The notes: generated from the sequence alone by a model not told the origin. 64,000 bases of DNA from CAUZFZ01 sp963579025 (GCA_963579025.1 CAUZFZ010000016.1:28461-92460); one strand, 5' to 3'. Shown: positions 18,607 through 27,643, counted from the first letter of the stretch. Translations and numbers: made by a program.

Positions 18607-19896
18607 TCAGCCAGACGGTTCAGGTGTCCGCAGCCGGACGGTCTCGATTCCGGAATAGTAATAGCCGAGGATTTCCAGAGCAGATCGACCGGCGATGCCG
18701 AGTCCGCGGGCGCCCCATTGGCACAACCCGACGCCGTGCCCATCCCCGCGACCGGAGAGTTTGACGACGTTTCCTTCGATCTGTCCCGTGAAATGCGGAC
18801 TGCGCAGCACTGCGGACGGCAGGACTCGTCGCAACGTCGTCCCCGCAATCTGGTGCCGATTCGTGCCGTCGCCGATCGTGTATCGGGGCAAGTCTCCTGA
18901 CTCCACTTGAGCGGGTTCCAGTGAGGTCAGCTCTCGGAACACCAGGTTGTCCTTTGCGAGATGCTGCCGCAGTGCATCGCTGGCCTGAGCGACCGGCAGC
19001 TCGCTGGTCCAACGATACAGCTTCGCTTCGCGGCACCAGTCGCATTCGACACTCCGCAGGGCCGGGACCGCGTCAGTAAACACACTGCGTCCGTTGACGG
19101 TCTGGCCACCGCAGACCGCTGAGTACCAGGTCGTGAAAATCTTTCCCTGATACGTGCAGACGATGCCGGCCGTGTCTCGGATAATTTCGCGGCTGTCGGG
19201 CGTTTCGCCGGCGAGGCGCCGTCCGTCAGCGTCGCGGTACTCGTAGCCCAGATACATCTGACTGCGCGAGCTGCCAAACACATCGAACAGCGGGTGCCCT
19301 TTCATCTGCGATAACGCATAGGTCCGGGCGGCGATTGTCTGGGCTTCACGTGCGGCGTCCGGAAAACTCGCGGGCATTTCGCTGTTCACGACGCTCGCCA
19401 GATATTCTTCCAGCGGAAGCACGTTGACCGCAATTAGTTTGCCGCTCGGCCGACGATGCAATCGCACGCTGCCTCGGTACAGGCTGCGACCAACCCGGAT
19501 CGACACAGGTCGGATTGCAACGATCTCAATCTGGTTGACCGGCAGAATGCTGTCACCGAATCGGATACCGATGCCATTGGACGCGGCCGACGCAAAAACC
19601 TCGCGGACCGGATCCGACTGCGCCAGGACACGCGGATTCCCCGGAACAACGATGCGAAACGGACTGTCGACGGAAATCGTCAGCTCCTGAATCTCATTGG
19701 GCGTGAGATTCACACGGATAATCGGGTTCCAGGTATCCGTCGGCCGAACAGCATCTGCATTCGTCTCATCCGCCGCAGAAGACTGGAGCTGAGCGCTGGA
19801 CGAGAACAGATGCCATGCGAAGCCTGACGCCGGAATTGCGCCGGCTGCGGCAGCCGCGAGCATCGTCCGTCGCGAAACAAGTCGGTGGCCATCCAT
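18607..19896 (-). CDS. SpoIID/LytB-domain protein, Tat-exported
   Basis: The product is 429 aa from the ATG at 19896, chosen because GAGGAG lies just upstream; an earlier ATG at 19947 has none. VSRRTMLAAAAAG looks like a Tat signal. The SpoIID domain includes VLPLEEYLASVVNSEMP, AREAQTIAARTYAL, SAVCGGQT and the C-terminal GDGHGVGLCQWGARG. Homologous SpoIID enzymes are lytic transglycosylases acting on denuded peptidoglycan glycan strands, and the conserved Glu in VNSEMP is the likely catalytic acid. The natural substrate in a planctomycete cell wall is inferred. Confidence 0.88.
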   Translation of the reverse strand: MDGHRLVSRRTMLAAAAAGAIPASGFAWHLFSSSAQLQSSAADETNADAVRPTDTWNPIIRVNLTPNEIQELTISVDSPFRIVVPGNPRVLAQSDPVREVFASAASNGIGIRFGDSILPVNQIEIVAIRPVSIRVGRSLYRGSVRLHRRPSGKLIAVNVLPLEEYLASVVNSEMPASFPDAAREAQTIAARTYALSQMKGHPLFDVFGSSRSQMYLGYEYRDADGRRLAGETPDSREIIRDTAGIVCTYQGKIFTTWYSAVCGGQTVNGRSVFTDAVPALRSVECDWCREAKLYRWTSELPVAQASDALRQHLAKDNLVFRELTSLEPAQVESGDLPRYTIGDGTNRHQIAGTTLRRVLPSAVLRSPHFTGQIEGNVVKLSGRGDGHGVGLCQWGARGLGIAGRSALEILGYYYSGIETVRLRTPEPSG

Positions 19897-19952
19897 GCCA
19901 GCGCTCCTCGTTCGTCGCCAGGGGAGTAGGGATAATGCACCTGACAATGGTC

Positions 19953-20018
19953 GTAGCCGAAGTCGCCAGACTTTGGACAGGAGTCAGCAAAGGTCCAAAG
20001 TCTGGTGACCTGGGCTAC
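19953..20018. repeat. Imperfect hairpin
   Basis: The 25-nt arms GTAGCCGAAGTCGCCAGACT... (19953-19977) and its inverse (19994-20018) have about three mismatches and a 16-nt loop. It lies between two minus-strand genes and could act as a terminator for the TPR gene or be a dispersed palindrome. Confidence 0.7.
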
Positions 20019-20059
20019 CGCGCCTGAACAGTTTCGACTCAGTTGGAGTCCGTTGTCCG

Positions 20060-21415
20060 TCAATCATTCCGCAGGCTCAAGCCGATTTCTGCGAGTTTGC
20101 CGCGAATCTCGTTCAGCGAAGTCACACCAAAGTTCTTCGACGACAGCAAATCGTCCGGCGTCTTTACAAGCAATTCGCCGATCCCCGTGAGATTAAGTCG
20201 GACCATGCACTTTCGGGCTCGCACAGACAGATTGAGATCGGAGATGGGGCGGTCCATGGCAGCGCGCTGTTCGGGATCGAGGTCAGCAGGCGGCGTCATG
20301 GTGTCCGGTTTACGTGTCTCAACCCGCTCGCCGATTCTCAGGTGGTTCTGTACCAGCAGTTCGCCGATTTCCTTCAGCGACGTTTCGCCGAAGTTGCGGC
20401 TCGACATCAGCTCCTGCTCAGTAATATCCGTCAAGTCGCCCAGAGTCACGATCCCCAGCCGATCAAGGCAGTTTCGGCTGCGAACCGACAGTTCGAAGTC
20501 TCCAATTGGGCGGTCGAGGGTCTGCTGTTTCTTCTGCTCAGACTTAACGTGTTCCTCGTCGTAGAACATGCCCTCGGAAGCATCAATGTCTTTCAGGTAC
20601 AGCCGCGCTCGCTCGTTTGTTGGATCGGCTTCCAGCACTCGGCGAAAACAGAAGGCCGCCTGGTCGTAGCTTTCCCTGTCCTCGTAAAGCAGGCCGAGAT
20701 TCAACAGCGTCCCCAGATGCAACGGGGGTCGAGACAACGCTCGCTCGTACAGAGAGATTGCGTCTTCGTCGTTGCCGTGACGTGTCGATTCGTTGCCCAG
20801 CCAGAACAGAGCCCGCGCGTGATGCGGGTCCATGTCCACGGCCCGCTCGAAATACTCGATCGCTCCCAGGTTGTCTCCGTGGTCGGCCAGAAGGCAGCCC
20901 ATCTGGAACGAGTAGTCTGCACGCGAGACAGCTTTGGCAGCCACGGCCTTGAGTGCCGCCTCCGCTTCGTCAATCTGACCGGCCAGCCGCAAAGCGGCAA
21001 CACGTTGCAGCTCACACTCGACGGCGTCGTATCCGGACTGGGATGCCGCCGCAAAGTTTGTCACGGCAACTTCCGGCTGATTCAGTGCGATGCAGACATG
21101 TCCCAGATAGAACGCTGCAATGGGATGCCCTTCGGTCCGATTCAGATAAGCTTTTGCGTCGCGGTGATTTCCCAGGAGATGCAGTGCAACGCCCAGCCGC
21201 ACGAGCGCCCCCTGTGAAGGACTGCCGTCGCCATCCACGCTGGCACGCAGCTCCTGCGATGTCCGGCGAACATCGGCTGACTGTTGCCGACTGACCGCCT
21301 CCCGCAACAGGGTGAGCTGTGGCATGTCAAAGTCAGATTCAGACAGAAGCATCGAGCGGACTTCGTCGAGATCGACCGCTGTGCTTGTGGCAGGTACAGG
21401 AGTACTGTGAAGCAC
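20060..21415 (-). CDS. TPR protein with two RpoA C-terminal-like domains
   Basis: The start is GTG at 21415 with GGAGG 8 bases upstream. The ORF is open a further 204 bases but without a site. The 451-aa product has TPR units over about residues 70-270 (AYLNRTEGHPIAAFYLG, AIEYFERAVDMDPHHARALFWLG). Two tandem helix-hairpin-helix modules follow, each like the RNA polymerase alpha-CTD: LSVRSRNCLDRLGIVTLGDL and LSVRARKCMVRLNLTGIGEL, each followed by a SS-RNFGETSL / SS-KNFGVTSL block. Alpha-CTDs bind UP-element DNA and activators. I infer a nucleic-acid- or polymerase-associated regulator. Confidence 0.85.
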   Translation of the reverse strand: MLHSTPVPATSTAVDLDEVRSMLLSESDFDMPQLTLLREAVSRQQSADVRRTSQELRASVDGDGSPSQGALVRLGVALHLLGNHRDAKAYLNRTEGHPIAAFYLGHVCIALNQPEVAVTNFAAASQSGYDAVECELQRVAALRLAGQIDEAEAALKAVAAKAVSRADYSFQMGCLLADHGDNLGAIEYFERAVDMDPHHARALFWLGNESTRHGNDEDAISLYERALSRPPLHLGTLLNLGLLYEDRESYDQAAFCFRRVLEADPTNERARLYLKDIDASEGMFYDEEHVKSEQKKQQTLDRPIGDFELSVRSRNCLDRLGIVTLGDLTDITEQELMSSRNFGETSLKEIGELLVQNHLRIGERVETRKPDTMTPPADLDPEQRAAMDRPISDLNLSVRARKCMVRLNLTGIGELLVKTPDDLLSSKNFGVTSLNEIRGKLAEIGLSLRND

Positions 21416-21746
21416 CGTGGTATCCTCCGTAGGAGTGGAACCTGCCGAGTCGCCGTCAAACCGCTCCGCCGCCGCGTCACCGTGGAGATCAGATGGATGA
21501 GCAGTCAATCTGACCTTCTGATACGAGCGTTGCCCGATCCTGACATCGGGAACGCGGTGAGACTGGACAGAGTCTGTCCGCTCGATCCCGAAAGTCAATT
21601 GGGCGAAGATGATAGACACTTCACCGCGCCTCGTACATATTCCCCCCTGACAGACGATGTTCTGGTCTTCCGAGCGGTTGCTGCAGGCTGGGCCACAGTT
21701 CCTCGTCAGTCATCCCTTTTCGCACTTCTCTCTCACGGCGTGACTT
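21416..21746. other. Intergenic region between divergent genes
   Basis: This 331-bp stretch between the divergent TPR/alpha-CTD and DUF3467 genes presumably holds both promoters. The minus-strand frame of the TPR gene stays open across its first 204 bases, but the encoded residues show no family resemblance. No other gene or repeat is recognised. Confidence 0.5.
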
Positions 21747-22433
21747 ATGAACGACGACTATGGCAACGACGAGTCTACTCCCGATGGTCCGCAAGACGGC
21801 CCGCCGAACGATCCGTCAGGCCAGTCGGCTGATGGCAGTGAAATCCAGAGCCAGGAAGTGCAGCAGGCTCACATCGGCGCCCTGGTGCCGGAGAAAGTGG
21901 CCCGGGGAGTGTTCAGCACGGGCGCCGTTGTGCTCAACGGACAGCACGAATTCATCGTCGACTTTCTGTTGCGCATGACGAAACCGCACCAGGTCGCCGC
22001 GCGGGTCGTACTTCCGCCACCGGTCGTGCCGCGCATGATTCAGGCGCTGACCGAGAATCTTGAAAATTACAAGAACCGCTTTGGTGAGCCACAACTTCCA
22101 GACGCGGCCAAACCGAAACCCGGCCAGAAACAGCAGCAGTTTTCGGCGCAGGACCTGTACGAAGAGCTCAAGTTCGGCGAAACCGACATGAGTGGCACGT
22201 ATGCCAATGCCGTCATGATCGGCCACACGGCGACGGAGTTTTCCTTCGACTTCATCACCACATTCTTCCCGAAGTCGACCGTCTCCAGCCGCGTGTTTCT
22301 GTCAGCTCCGAACGTACCCCGATTGCTGGACTCCCTGAAACACTCCTGGGGCCAGTACCAGCGAAAAATCGACGAACGCCGAAACCCGCCACCACCCGCA
22401 GCCCCAGATTCGTTCGACACGACTCAGTTCTGA
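21747..22433 (+). CDS. DUF3467-type protein
   Basis: This 228-aa protein has an acidic, low-complexity N-terminus of about 35 residues. Two related segments follow, each reading as a FSTGAVVLNGQHEFIVDFLLRM / YANAVMIGHTATEFSFDFIT pattern and ending with a helix. This matches the DUF3467 fold as a tandem pair. DUF3467 members are small proteins of unknown function, common in planctomycetes and other bacteria. The C-terminus is Pro-rich (RRNPPPPAAPDSFDTTQF). Partial copies of this gene lie at 29421-29819 and 32799-32838, so it was part of a duplication. Confidence 0.82.
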   Translation: MNDDYGNDESTPDGPQDGPPNDPSGQSADGSEIQSQEVQQAHIGALVPEKVARGVFSTGAVVLNGQHEFIVDFLLRMTKPHQVAARVVLPPPVVPRMIQALTENLENYKNRFGEPQLPDAAKPKPGQKQQQFSAQDLYEELKFGETDMSGTYANAVMIGHTATEFSFDFITTFFPKSTVSSRVFLSAPNVPRLLDSLKHSWGQYQRKIDERRNPPPPAAPDSFDTTQF

Positions 22434-22445
22434 CATGCCGCTCTG

Positions 22446-22768
22446 CGTGAGCCCATCCCGATCGAAGGCAAGCCCCAACACCAGGCCGCGTTCAACAAGC
22501 AACAACTGGCAAACTCCCCGAAAGGCCACGTGGTCGTTGGTCAAACCCTGGGTCACTGACGACGAGAAACTCAAGCACTTCGTCACCCCTGTTCGGCGCG
22601 GGTCTCCGACCCCGCCGGAGACCTAAGAACGATGTGCAGGCCATCATGGACCTCGTTAACGCGGGAGACGCGCCGACAACAATCGACGGAGCCCTGGTCG
22701 AAGTCGCCGCCTGGACGACCATCTGCAGCACCATCCTCAATCTCGACGAGACCGTTACCCGTGACTGA
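22446..22768 (+). pseudogene. Decayed 3' end of a DUF1553-like gene
   Basis: Three short in-frame pieces read like one former protein: REPIPIEG...GHVVVGQTL (22446-22553), VTDDEKLKHFV in a second frame (about 22550-22583), then 45 codons from 22634 ending WTTICSTILNLDETVTRD and a stop at 22768. That ending resembles C-termini of DUF1553 proteins. A palindromic repeat (22582-22625) separates the second and third pieces. A frameshift near 22550 and the inserted repeat make it non-functional. The family call rests mainly on the last 20 residues and is moderate. Confidence 0.45.
22582..22625. repeat. REP-like palindrome, copy 1
   Basis: GTCACCCCTGTTCGGCGCGG followed by GTCTCCGACCCCGCCGGAGACCT. 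The GGTCTCC/GGAGACC arms form a hairpin. A nearly identical unit occurs at 30090-30132 and a reversed one at about 30206-30233. Its shared left edge (GTCAC) helps define the ends. It sits inside a decayed coding region. Confidence 0.75.
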
Positions 22769-22820
22769 TCCTGGACAATTAATCTGGGGTGTCACAGGCC
22801 GGTGGGCGAAGGAGGCCGCT

Positions 22821-24875
22821 ATGCACTCTGCTGTCGTCGTCTGCGTCCTGTGCCTGTCGTCCTGTGCTCCGGCTGAGAGAGCTTCAGCCTATGTCGCTGC
22901 GTTTTCAGACACGCTCGATACGACGCATCATCCGTTTGAGCAATTGCGGCTGCGAGTGGCGGAGCCGATCGAGTGGTGTCTGGTTAAGCCAGACCTGAGA
23001 TCACAGCTCCACTCATTCAGCGCGTGGTCGATCGGCAGCGGGCGGGTTGATGAACTCAGGCGGATCGGACAGGAGGCGGAGGCCAGCCTGTTCCTCTTCC
23101 TCGACCGGGGGCCGGACAAACGGATCATTGGTTGCTCGGTTCGGGAATCAGGCACGGGGGCTCTCCTGGCGGACGCTGCCCTGGACGCTCGTGGTGAGGC
23201 TCTCGACGCTGATCTGGCGGTAACAATGGAGCGTGCGCTGACACGCTGGTCAGTTCCGCGTGAAAACCAGACGCGTGTGGCAATCGTCCTGACCTCGGAC
23301 ATGCTGAGTAACGCGGAAGCATTGCACGTCGACATGTTCACGGACCTCATTGAGCGGCGTCTGAGTGCCACCGCAGATGTCATCGTGCTGCCGAGGCAAC
23401 TCGTGAAGGCTGACTCCGGGTCCGACCGCCCGCCGGACATGGATGTGGATGTGTTCGTGCTACTGGACGTGCAAACCGAGGCCAATGGTGTCCGGTGCGG
23501 CGGCGCCGTGCGGGATCAGGACGACGAAGTGATCAGCACGTTCTCACTGCAGCCGCGCCCACTCGACGACAGCGTCGCAGTTGAGGTCTGCCGGGAAGTT
23601 CGCCGGGCGCTGAGTATCAGGGAATTGCCAAACAGCGAGTGGTCGCCGGCTGTGGAACTGAAACGTCGCCGCACAATCGCCCAGGTTGCCGCCGGCAGAA
23701 AGAATCACGAACTCGCAATTCGCAGCCTGGAAGGTGCACTGCTACTGCAGGCCGATGCCGAATCCGAGCTGGAGTTGGTTGACGCTCTGCTCGCGTGTCT
23801 TCGCTACTGGGCACCGCTGCGCCGCGAGATTCCCGCAGGCGGCAAAAAACGCGATCTGTCTCTCCGATGGCCTCTGCAGGAACGACAGCAGATCACATTA
23901 CGGACCTTTCAGCTTGGCCGACGGGCGACGGAACGCGTCAGTGGCGATAGCCTCGAACAATTGACGCAGATGAATCGCATACCTGAGTCTGGTAACCGGA
24001 TCTACAGCCAGCTGTCGATCCTGCGAAATTCGAGTTACGACAGGCCGTTGCTGGATCGCATGTGGGAAGACGTGCGCGTTCAGATGGTGCACCACGTGCC
24101 GGCTTGGCAACGTCTGGTGCTCAGAGACGACACGGCGACTGACGAGTATTACCAGTTCATGCAGCGGCGAATGAGCCTCTTGATGTGGTCCTGGATTGAT
24201 ATCGGCATGCATCCGCGTGTCGACGACTCGAGCCGGGCGGCCGGGCCTGTTGAGGTCGGAATGCTGTGGCTCGATCATTTCGACACACTGCCGAACGCAA
24301 GCAGGCCGTGGGGCGTTCTCAACAGCATGATGCGTGACGCGACCATGCTGCTGGGCCCGGACGGCCCCGAATTGTTCGATCCACTCTTTCAGAGGCTGGC
24401 TGACCACCCCTCTCCAATGGTCCAACTGTATGGGGCCCGTGGCCGCCTGATGGGCGAGTTCACGTTCCACACGCCAGAAGCCGACATCAACGTGCCGCGT
24501 GTCGAAGAAGTCCGGAAGCAGGCACTGGTCGTGCTCGATGACGCCCTTGAAGCCGGCGATCTCAAGGTGAAATCGGTTGTCGTCGACTTTCTGCGGCGAA
24601 CGTATGAAGGGATCGTGTTCCAGGCGAAACCGCAAATGGTGCAGGAGTTTGTTGCGGCGTGCGACGCGCTGCTCGATCGAGGGATCAACCCGCCAGCACC
24701 GATGATCGAAGGACTGAGCGGTGCTGACGGTCAGTTTGTTGAGGAAGAAATCCGTGTGCTCGAACGCGTGATTTCCATGTTCCCGACGTCGAAGTTCCAG
24801 CGCCGGTTGGACGCCGTACGGGAACGGTATCAGGAGAAGTCGTCAGCGGCAGACCCGGAAGAAAACGGAGAGTGA
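22821..24875 (+). CDS. Hypothetical lipoprotein with CsgG/FlgO-like middle region
   Basis: The start at 22821 has AAGGAGG 5 bases upstream. The 684-aa product begins with a lipoprotein-type signal ending LSSC (Cys about residue 15). The segment at about 150-260 (RVAIVLTSDMLSNAEAL ... VFVLLDVQTEANGVRCGGAVRDQDD) has the alternating strand/helix look of CsgG/FlgO-type outer-membrane-associated domains. After about 300 it is mostly helical, with HEAT/TPR-like character and no clear domain. The function is unknown. It is intact and sits exactly between remnants of DUF1553 and DUF1501 genes. Confidence 0.65.
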   Translation: MHSAVVVCVLCLSSCAPAERASAYVAAFSDTLDTTHHPFEQLRLRVAEPIEWCLVKPDLRSQLHSFSAWSIGSGRVDELRRIGQEAEASLFLFLDRGPDKRIIGCSVRESGTGALLADAALDARGEALDADLAVTMERALTRWSVPRENQTRVAIVLTSDMLSNAEALHVDMFTDLIERRLSATADVIVLPRQLVKADSGSDRPPDMDVDVFVLLDVQTEANGVRCGGAVRDQDDEVISTFSLQPRPLDDSVAVEVCREVRRALSIRELPNSEWSPAVELKRRRTIAQVAAGRKNHELAIRSLEGALLLQADAESELELVDALLACLRYWAPLRREIPAGGKKRDLSLRWPLQERQQITLRTFQLGRRATERVSGDSLEQLTQMNRIPESGNRIYSQLSILRNSSYDRPLLDRMWEDVRVQMVHHVPAWQRLVLRDDTATDEYYQFMQRRMSLLMWSWIDIGMHPRVDDSSRAAGPVEVGMLWLDHFDTLPNASRPWGVLNSMMRDATMLLGPDGPELFDPLFQRLADHPSPMVQLYGARGRLMGEFTFHTPEADINVPRVEEVRKQALVVLDDALEAGDLKVKSVVVDFLRRTYEGIVFQAKPQMVQEFVAACDALLDRGINPPAPMIEGLSGADGQFVEEEIRVLERVISMFPTSKFQRRLDAVRERYQEKSSAADPEENGE

Positions 24876-24876
24876 C

Positions 24877-24970
24877 ATGTTGAACAGCCCGCAGATCGTC
24901 GCGAATTTCTGATGCGCTCATCCGGACTCGGAGCGGTGGCTCTCGCCTCGCTGTTGTCACGCGCGGTGGC
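24877..24970 (+). pseudogene. Frameshifted N-terminal remnant of a DUF1501 gene
   Basis: An ATG at 24877, with CGGAG upstream, is followed within 10 bases by a different frame encoding QPADRREFLMRSSGLG and AVALASLL, a textbook DUF1501 Tat signal. A single-base deletion near 24884 would explain the frame change. Similarity stops by about 24970, where a palindromic repeat begins. The rest of the gene is missing. Together with the DUF1553-like remnant upstream it suggests a former DUF1549-DUF1501 pair. Confidence 0.6.
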
Positions 24971-24997
24971 ACCGGTTGACGTCATTCGGTTGGGTGG

Positions 24998-25035
24998 TGG
25001 CGGTTGCTTTGCAACCGGCATGGCGCAGCCACAAG
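24998..25035. repeat. Dispersed repeat (CGGTTGC...GCAACCG type), copy 1
   Basis: GGCGGTTGCTTTGCAACCGG is a hairpin, followed by a conserved flank (CATGGCGCAGCCACAAG). A closely matching copy with the same flank is at 30287-30321. The 216 bp from here to the YkgJ stop contain no recognisable gene. Confidence 0.65.
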
Positions 25036-25251
25036 ACGCCTCGGATTCAAGACTTCAAGCTGCCGTGGCAGGAGCAAGACAGGAAAAGGGGACGCGGCTC
25101 ATTTAGTTCTGACCGGCTCAGTGTCATCGCCGGGCTGATCCGTGGGTGGCCGATCTCGTCAGATACACAGTCCTGACGTGTCGCGCTCTGCACATCGACC
25201 ATCCGGATGCTGACCGCTGGGCCGCCCACCAGGAAGAAAACCGTCGCAGGG

Positions 25252-25821
25252 CTACGGAACGGAGACGAATGTGGAACCTCCCGCATTCGGTCCGCCCGCC
25301 TCACGATCCCTTTGGGCTGGATGGGCTTCCTGTTTGATCTGTTCCACGATCCAGAAGACCGCTGGACAGACGAGCGTATTGTTCGCCACACCCATCGTCC
25401 GGAACACCAGGCCTTCCTTGTCCGTGTGCGGATACTCCCGGCACACGGTCGGACGGACGTCGTAGATCGTACAGCGATGGTCGTCTGCGAGAAACGGGCA
25501 CGGTTTTTCCCTCGCCCGGTAACCGCCGCCCTCGTCATCGACTTCAAGGTACGCCTCCGTGAATGCATCGACAGTCACGCCGAGGTGTCCGGCGATCCGA
25601 TCGATGTCGTCGTCCTCAAACCGAATGTCCATCGTCCTGCAGCAGTTGGCGCAGCGCGTGCAGTCGACGATCTCGAAAGCCTGCTGGTGAAGCTCGTGAC
25701 ACAACTCATCGGGTTCGAATCCGTACTCCCGCGATTTCAGGCTGCGGAGAAAATCGTAGTTCTCGTCGTCGTTCTTCTCGGCGTTCTGCCGCCAGTCGTC
25801 AATAATCGAGTCGTGATCCAT
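25252..25821 (-). CDS. YkgJ-family cysteine-cluster protein
   Basis: The product is 189 aa from the ATG at 25821, with GGGAG upstream; the ATG at 25866 overlaps the previous gene. The cluster reads CTRCANCC, then KPCPFLADDHRCTIYDVRPTVCREYP, the canonical YkgJ arrangement of eight Cys. It is predicted to bind a metal or an Fe-S cluster; the reaction is unknown. It is the last gene of a minus-strand set beginning at 27643, 28 bases after its neighbour's stop. It is only distantly similar to the YkgJ protein at 2947-3402. Confidence 0.85.
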   Translation of the reverse strand: MDHDSIIDDWRQNAEKNDDENYDFLRSLKSREYGFEPDELCHELHQQAFEIVDCTRCANCCRTMDIRFEDDDIDRIAGHLGVTVDAFTEAYLEVDDEGGGYRAREKPCPFLADDHRCTIYDVRPTVCREYPHTDKEGLVFRTMGVANNTLVCPAVFWIVEQIKQEAHPAQRDREAGGPNAGGSTFVSVP

Positions 25822-25849
25822 TCGTCTCTCCCGTAGTTTCCAGGCACGA

Positions 25850-26989
25850 TCAGAACGGGACGTCATCCCAGTCCTGATCAGGCTGTCCGGTTTTCCAGGG
25901 TTCGTCAGCGGGCGGCGCGGCGAACGTCGTCACCCTGCGCGTGAGTGCGCTGCACTTCGATTTCAGCTCCGATTCCAGCTCCGATTCCGCTGTGGCCACT
26001 CGCGTCAGTGTCTCCTGGAACCGGGCGAGCACCGGTTCGATCAGCGACTCATTCAGCCCCTGTGTGGAAGTCTGGCCCAGAACTTCACGCAGGTTGGCGA
26101 AGTCACGATTGAGTTCGTCAACCAGCTCCTGGTGTCCGTCGGCACGGGATTCCCGCAGGTCCGTGATGATTTCGGCCAGGTGTCCGCCAATTCCGACCAG
26201 GCGGATCCCCAGTGGCACCTCCGGTCCATCGGCCGTGGCAAAACTGCGTGACCAGATCGATTCGTCCTCATCCGACCCGGCGACTGGTGTGTTGTTCGGC
26301 AGCCCCAGCCGCCGGCGTTCTTTCCATTCGGCGTCCCGGCGTCGACTGAGTTCCGCCCACCCACGCTGATCCTCGTCCCATTCCTCGCGTGTCTTGTGGT
26401 AGATGTCGAACGCGAATTCCCAGTCCATGCTCGAACCGTCCAGATGCCAGAACGACGGCCCCGGCATGTCCGCCAGCATCTGGCAGCAGGGGCAGTCGGG
26501 ATCGATCATGTCGTACGCACCGCCCTCCGGCAGACGGGCCCATTCGCGATCGATGATCGAACGTGGCGTGCGCATGTGGTGTTCCGGATCGGGAGTCTCC
26601 AGCCACTCGTCGCGCAACTGCTCGAGCCGCGGGACTTCGTCCGACAGAAAGTCGGCCACCGTGAAGGCCTCGGGCAACGGATCGGCCGATTGTTCCAGCC
26701 GGTCCCAGCACGACCACAGCAGTTCGCGCACGAGGTCGTAATACATCACCAGTTCGTGCGTCCCGAATCCGCCGAAACGGAACGCATGCGACGTTTCATC
26801 CAGGCCGCGGGGACACTCATCGAGACGGGTCCACTGTTCGCAGCGGCTCGTGTGATCGCGACTGATGTGCTCACGTTTGGAGAGGAAAACGTCGCGCGGA
26901 CATTGATCGTTCAGGTCGGACCGTGGAGTGAGCAGCCACGCGGCGTGAATGTCCTGGGTGGTGTCGTAATAAACGCTGGCGTAGATCTC
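25850..26989 (-). CDS. Downstream half of a TAG-interrupted hypothetical gene
   Basis: The frame is open from the codon after the TAG at 26990-26992 to the stop at 25850 (379 codons). The first ATG/GTG is only at 26749. The 80 codons before that look coding (YYDTTQDIHAAWLLTP, HAFRFGGFGTHELV) and contain no ATG, GTG or TTG. If translated from GTG 26749 the product is 299 aa. It contains a CPCCQMLADMPGP motif and acidic helices, with no recognised domain. The continuity with the upstream ORF in the same frame suggests one original gene of about 597 codons. Confidence 0.6.
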   Translation of the reverse strand, partial: EIYASVYYDTTQDIHAAWLLTPRSDLNDQCPRDVFLSKREHISRDHTSRCEQWTRLDECPRGLDETSHAFRFGGFGTHELVMYYDLVRELLWSCWDRLEQSADPLPEAFTVADFLSDEVPRLEQLRDEWLETPDPEHHMRTPRSIIDREWARLPEGGAYDMIDPDCPCCQMLADMPGPSFWHLDGSSMDWEFAFDIYHKTREEWDEDQRGWAELSRRRDAEWKERRRLGLPNNTPVAGSDEDESIWSRSFATADGPEVPLGIRLVGIGGHLAEIITDLRESRADGHQELVDELNRDFANLREVLGQTSTQGLNESLIEPVLARFQETLTRVATAESELESELKSKCSALTRRVTTFAAPPADEPWKTGQPDQDWDDVPF

Positions 26990-27643
26990 CTACCCGGCGG
27001 CCGTACCCGGAGCCAGCTCCTCAAGGCTGAGCGACGCCGGGTCTGGCTGCGGCCCATCTGCATAGCGTTCAATCCATTCGCGTCTGCGCTGAATCCATTT
27101 CTCGTGGACCTGCACTTTGATCTCATCGCGCCGGGCAACGTCACAAAAACACCCGGACGCGAGAAACTCGATCAATGGCCGTCCATAAACAATCCCGCGC
27201 ACATCGATCTCCGGCCGCGCGGCCCGTTCCCGACGACGGGCCTCCGCCAGACCGCGCCAGTCATCGACCCGGCTGCGGAACGACCACTCGTCATCGAGTG
27301 AATAATTCACGCGGACACGGGTCGCACACTTCCCGTCGTGATAGTCGACCTGGCCCCTGTGTCCCGGAGACGAATAAGTGGAATCCACGACCACCAGCCG
27401 CGCGGCGAGATCAATGACGACCAGTCCGGCGTCGTACGGTTCGTCGTTGATGCCCGGCCCGAACCACGCGAAAAAACCACGGTCGCCATGCGTGGCCCGA
27501 AAGCGTTCCAGCGCGACATTCAGTTCTTCGATCGTCACAGGATCAGCACTCAGCGCCGCAACCGCCGCGTCGCCGACACTCCCATGAATCGTCCCCGACA
27601 GATCCCGCTCCGCATCCCGCAAAACCAGTCTGACTTCACTCAT
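26990..27643 (-). CDS. Upstream half of a TAG-interrupted hypothetical gene
   Basis: The start at 27643 has GGGAGGA 6 bases upstream. The 217-aa product has no recognised domain. It has an N-terminal helical part, a beta-rich middle (GLVVIDLAARLVVVDSTYSS, VRVNYSLDDEWSF) and a basic C-terminal helix. It ends with TAG, but the same frame continues open for 379 more codons with coding character. It may be a nonsense-interrupted gene, a readthrough case, or a gene followed by one with an unusual start. Confidence 0.65.
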   Translation of the reverse strand: MSEVRLVLRDAERDLSGTIHGSVGDAAVAALSADPVTIEELNVALERFRATHGDRGFFAWFGPGINDEPYDAGLVVIDLAARLVVVDSTYSSPGHRGQVDYHDGKCATRVRVNYSLDDEWSFRSRVDDWRGLAEARRRERAARPEIDVRGIVYGRPLIEFLASGCFCDVARRDEIKVQVHEKWIQRRREWIERYADGPQPDPASLSLEELAPGTAAG

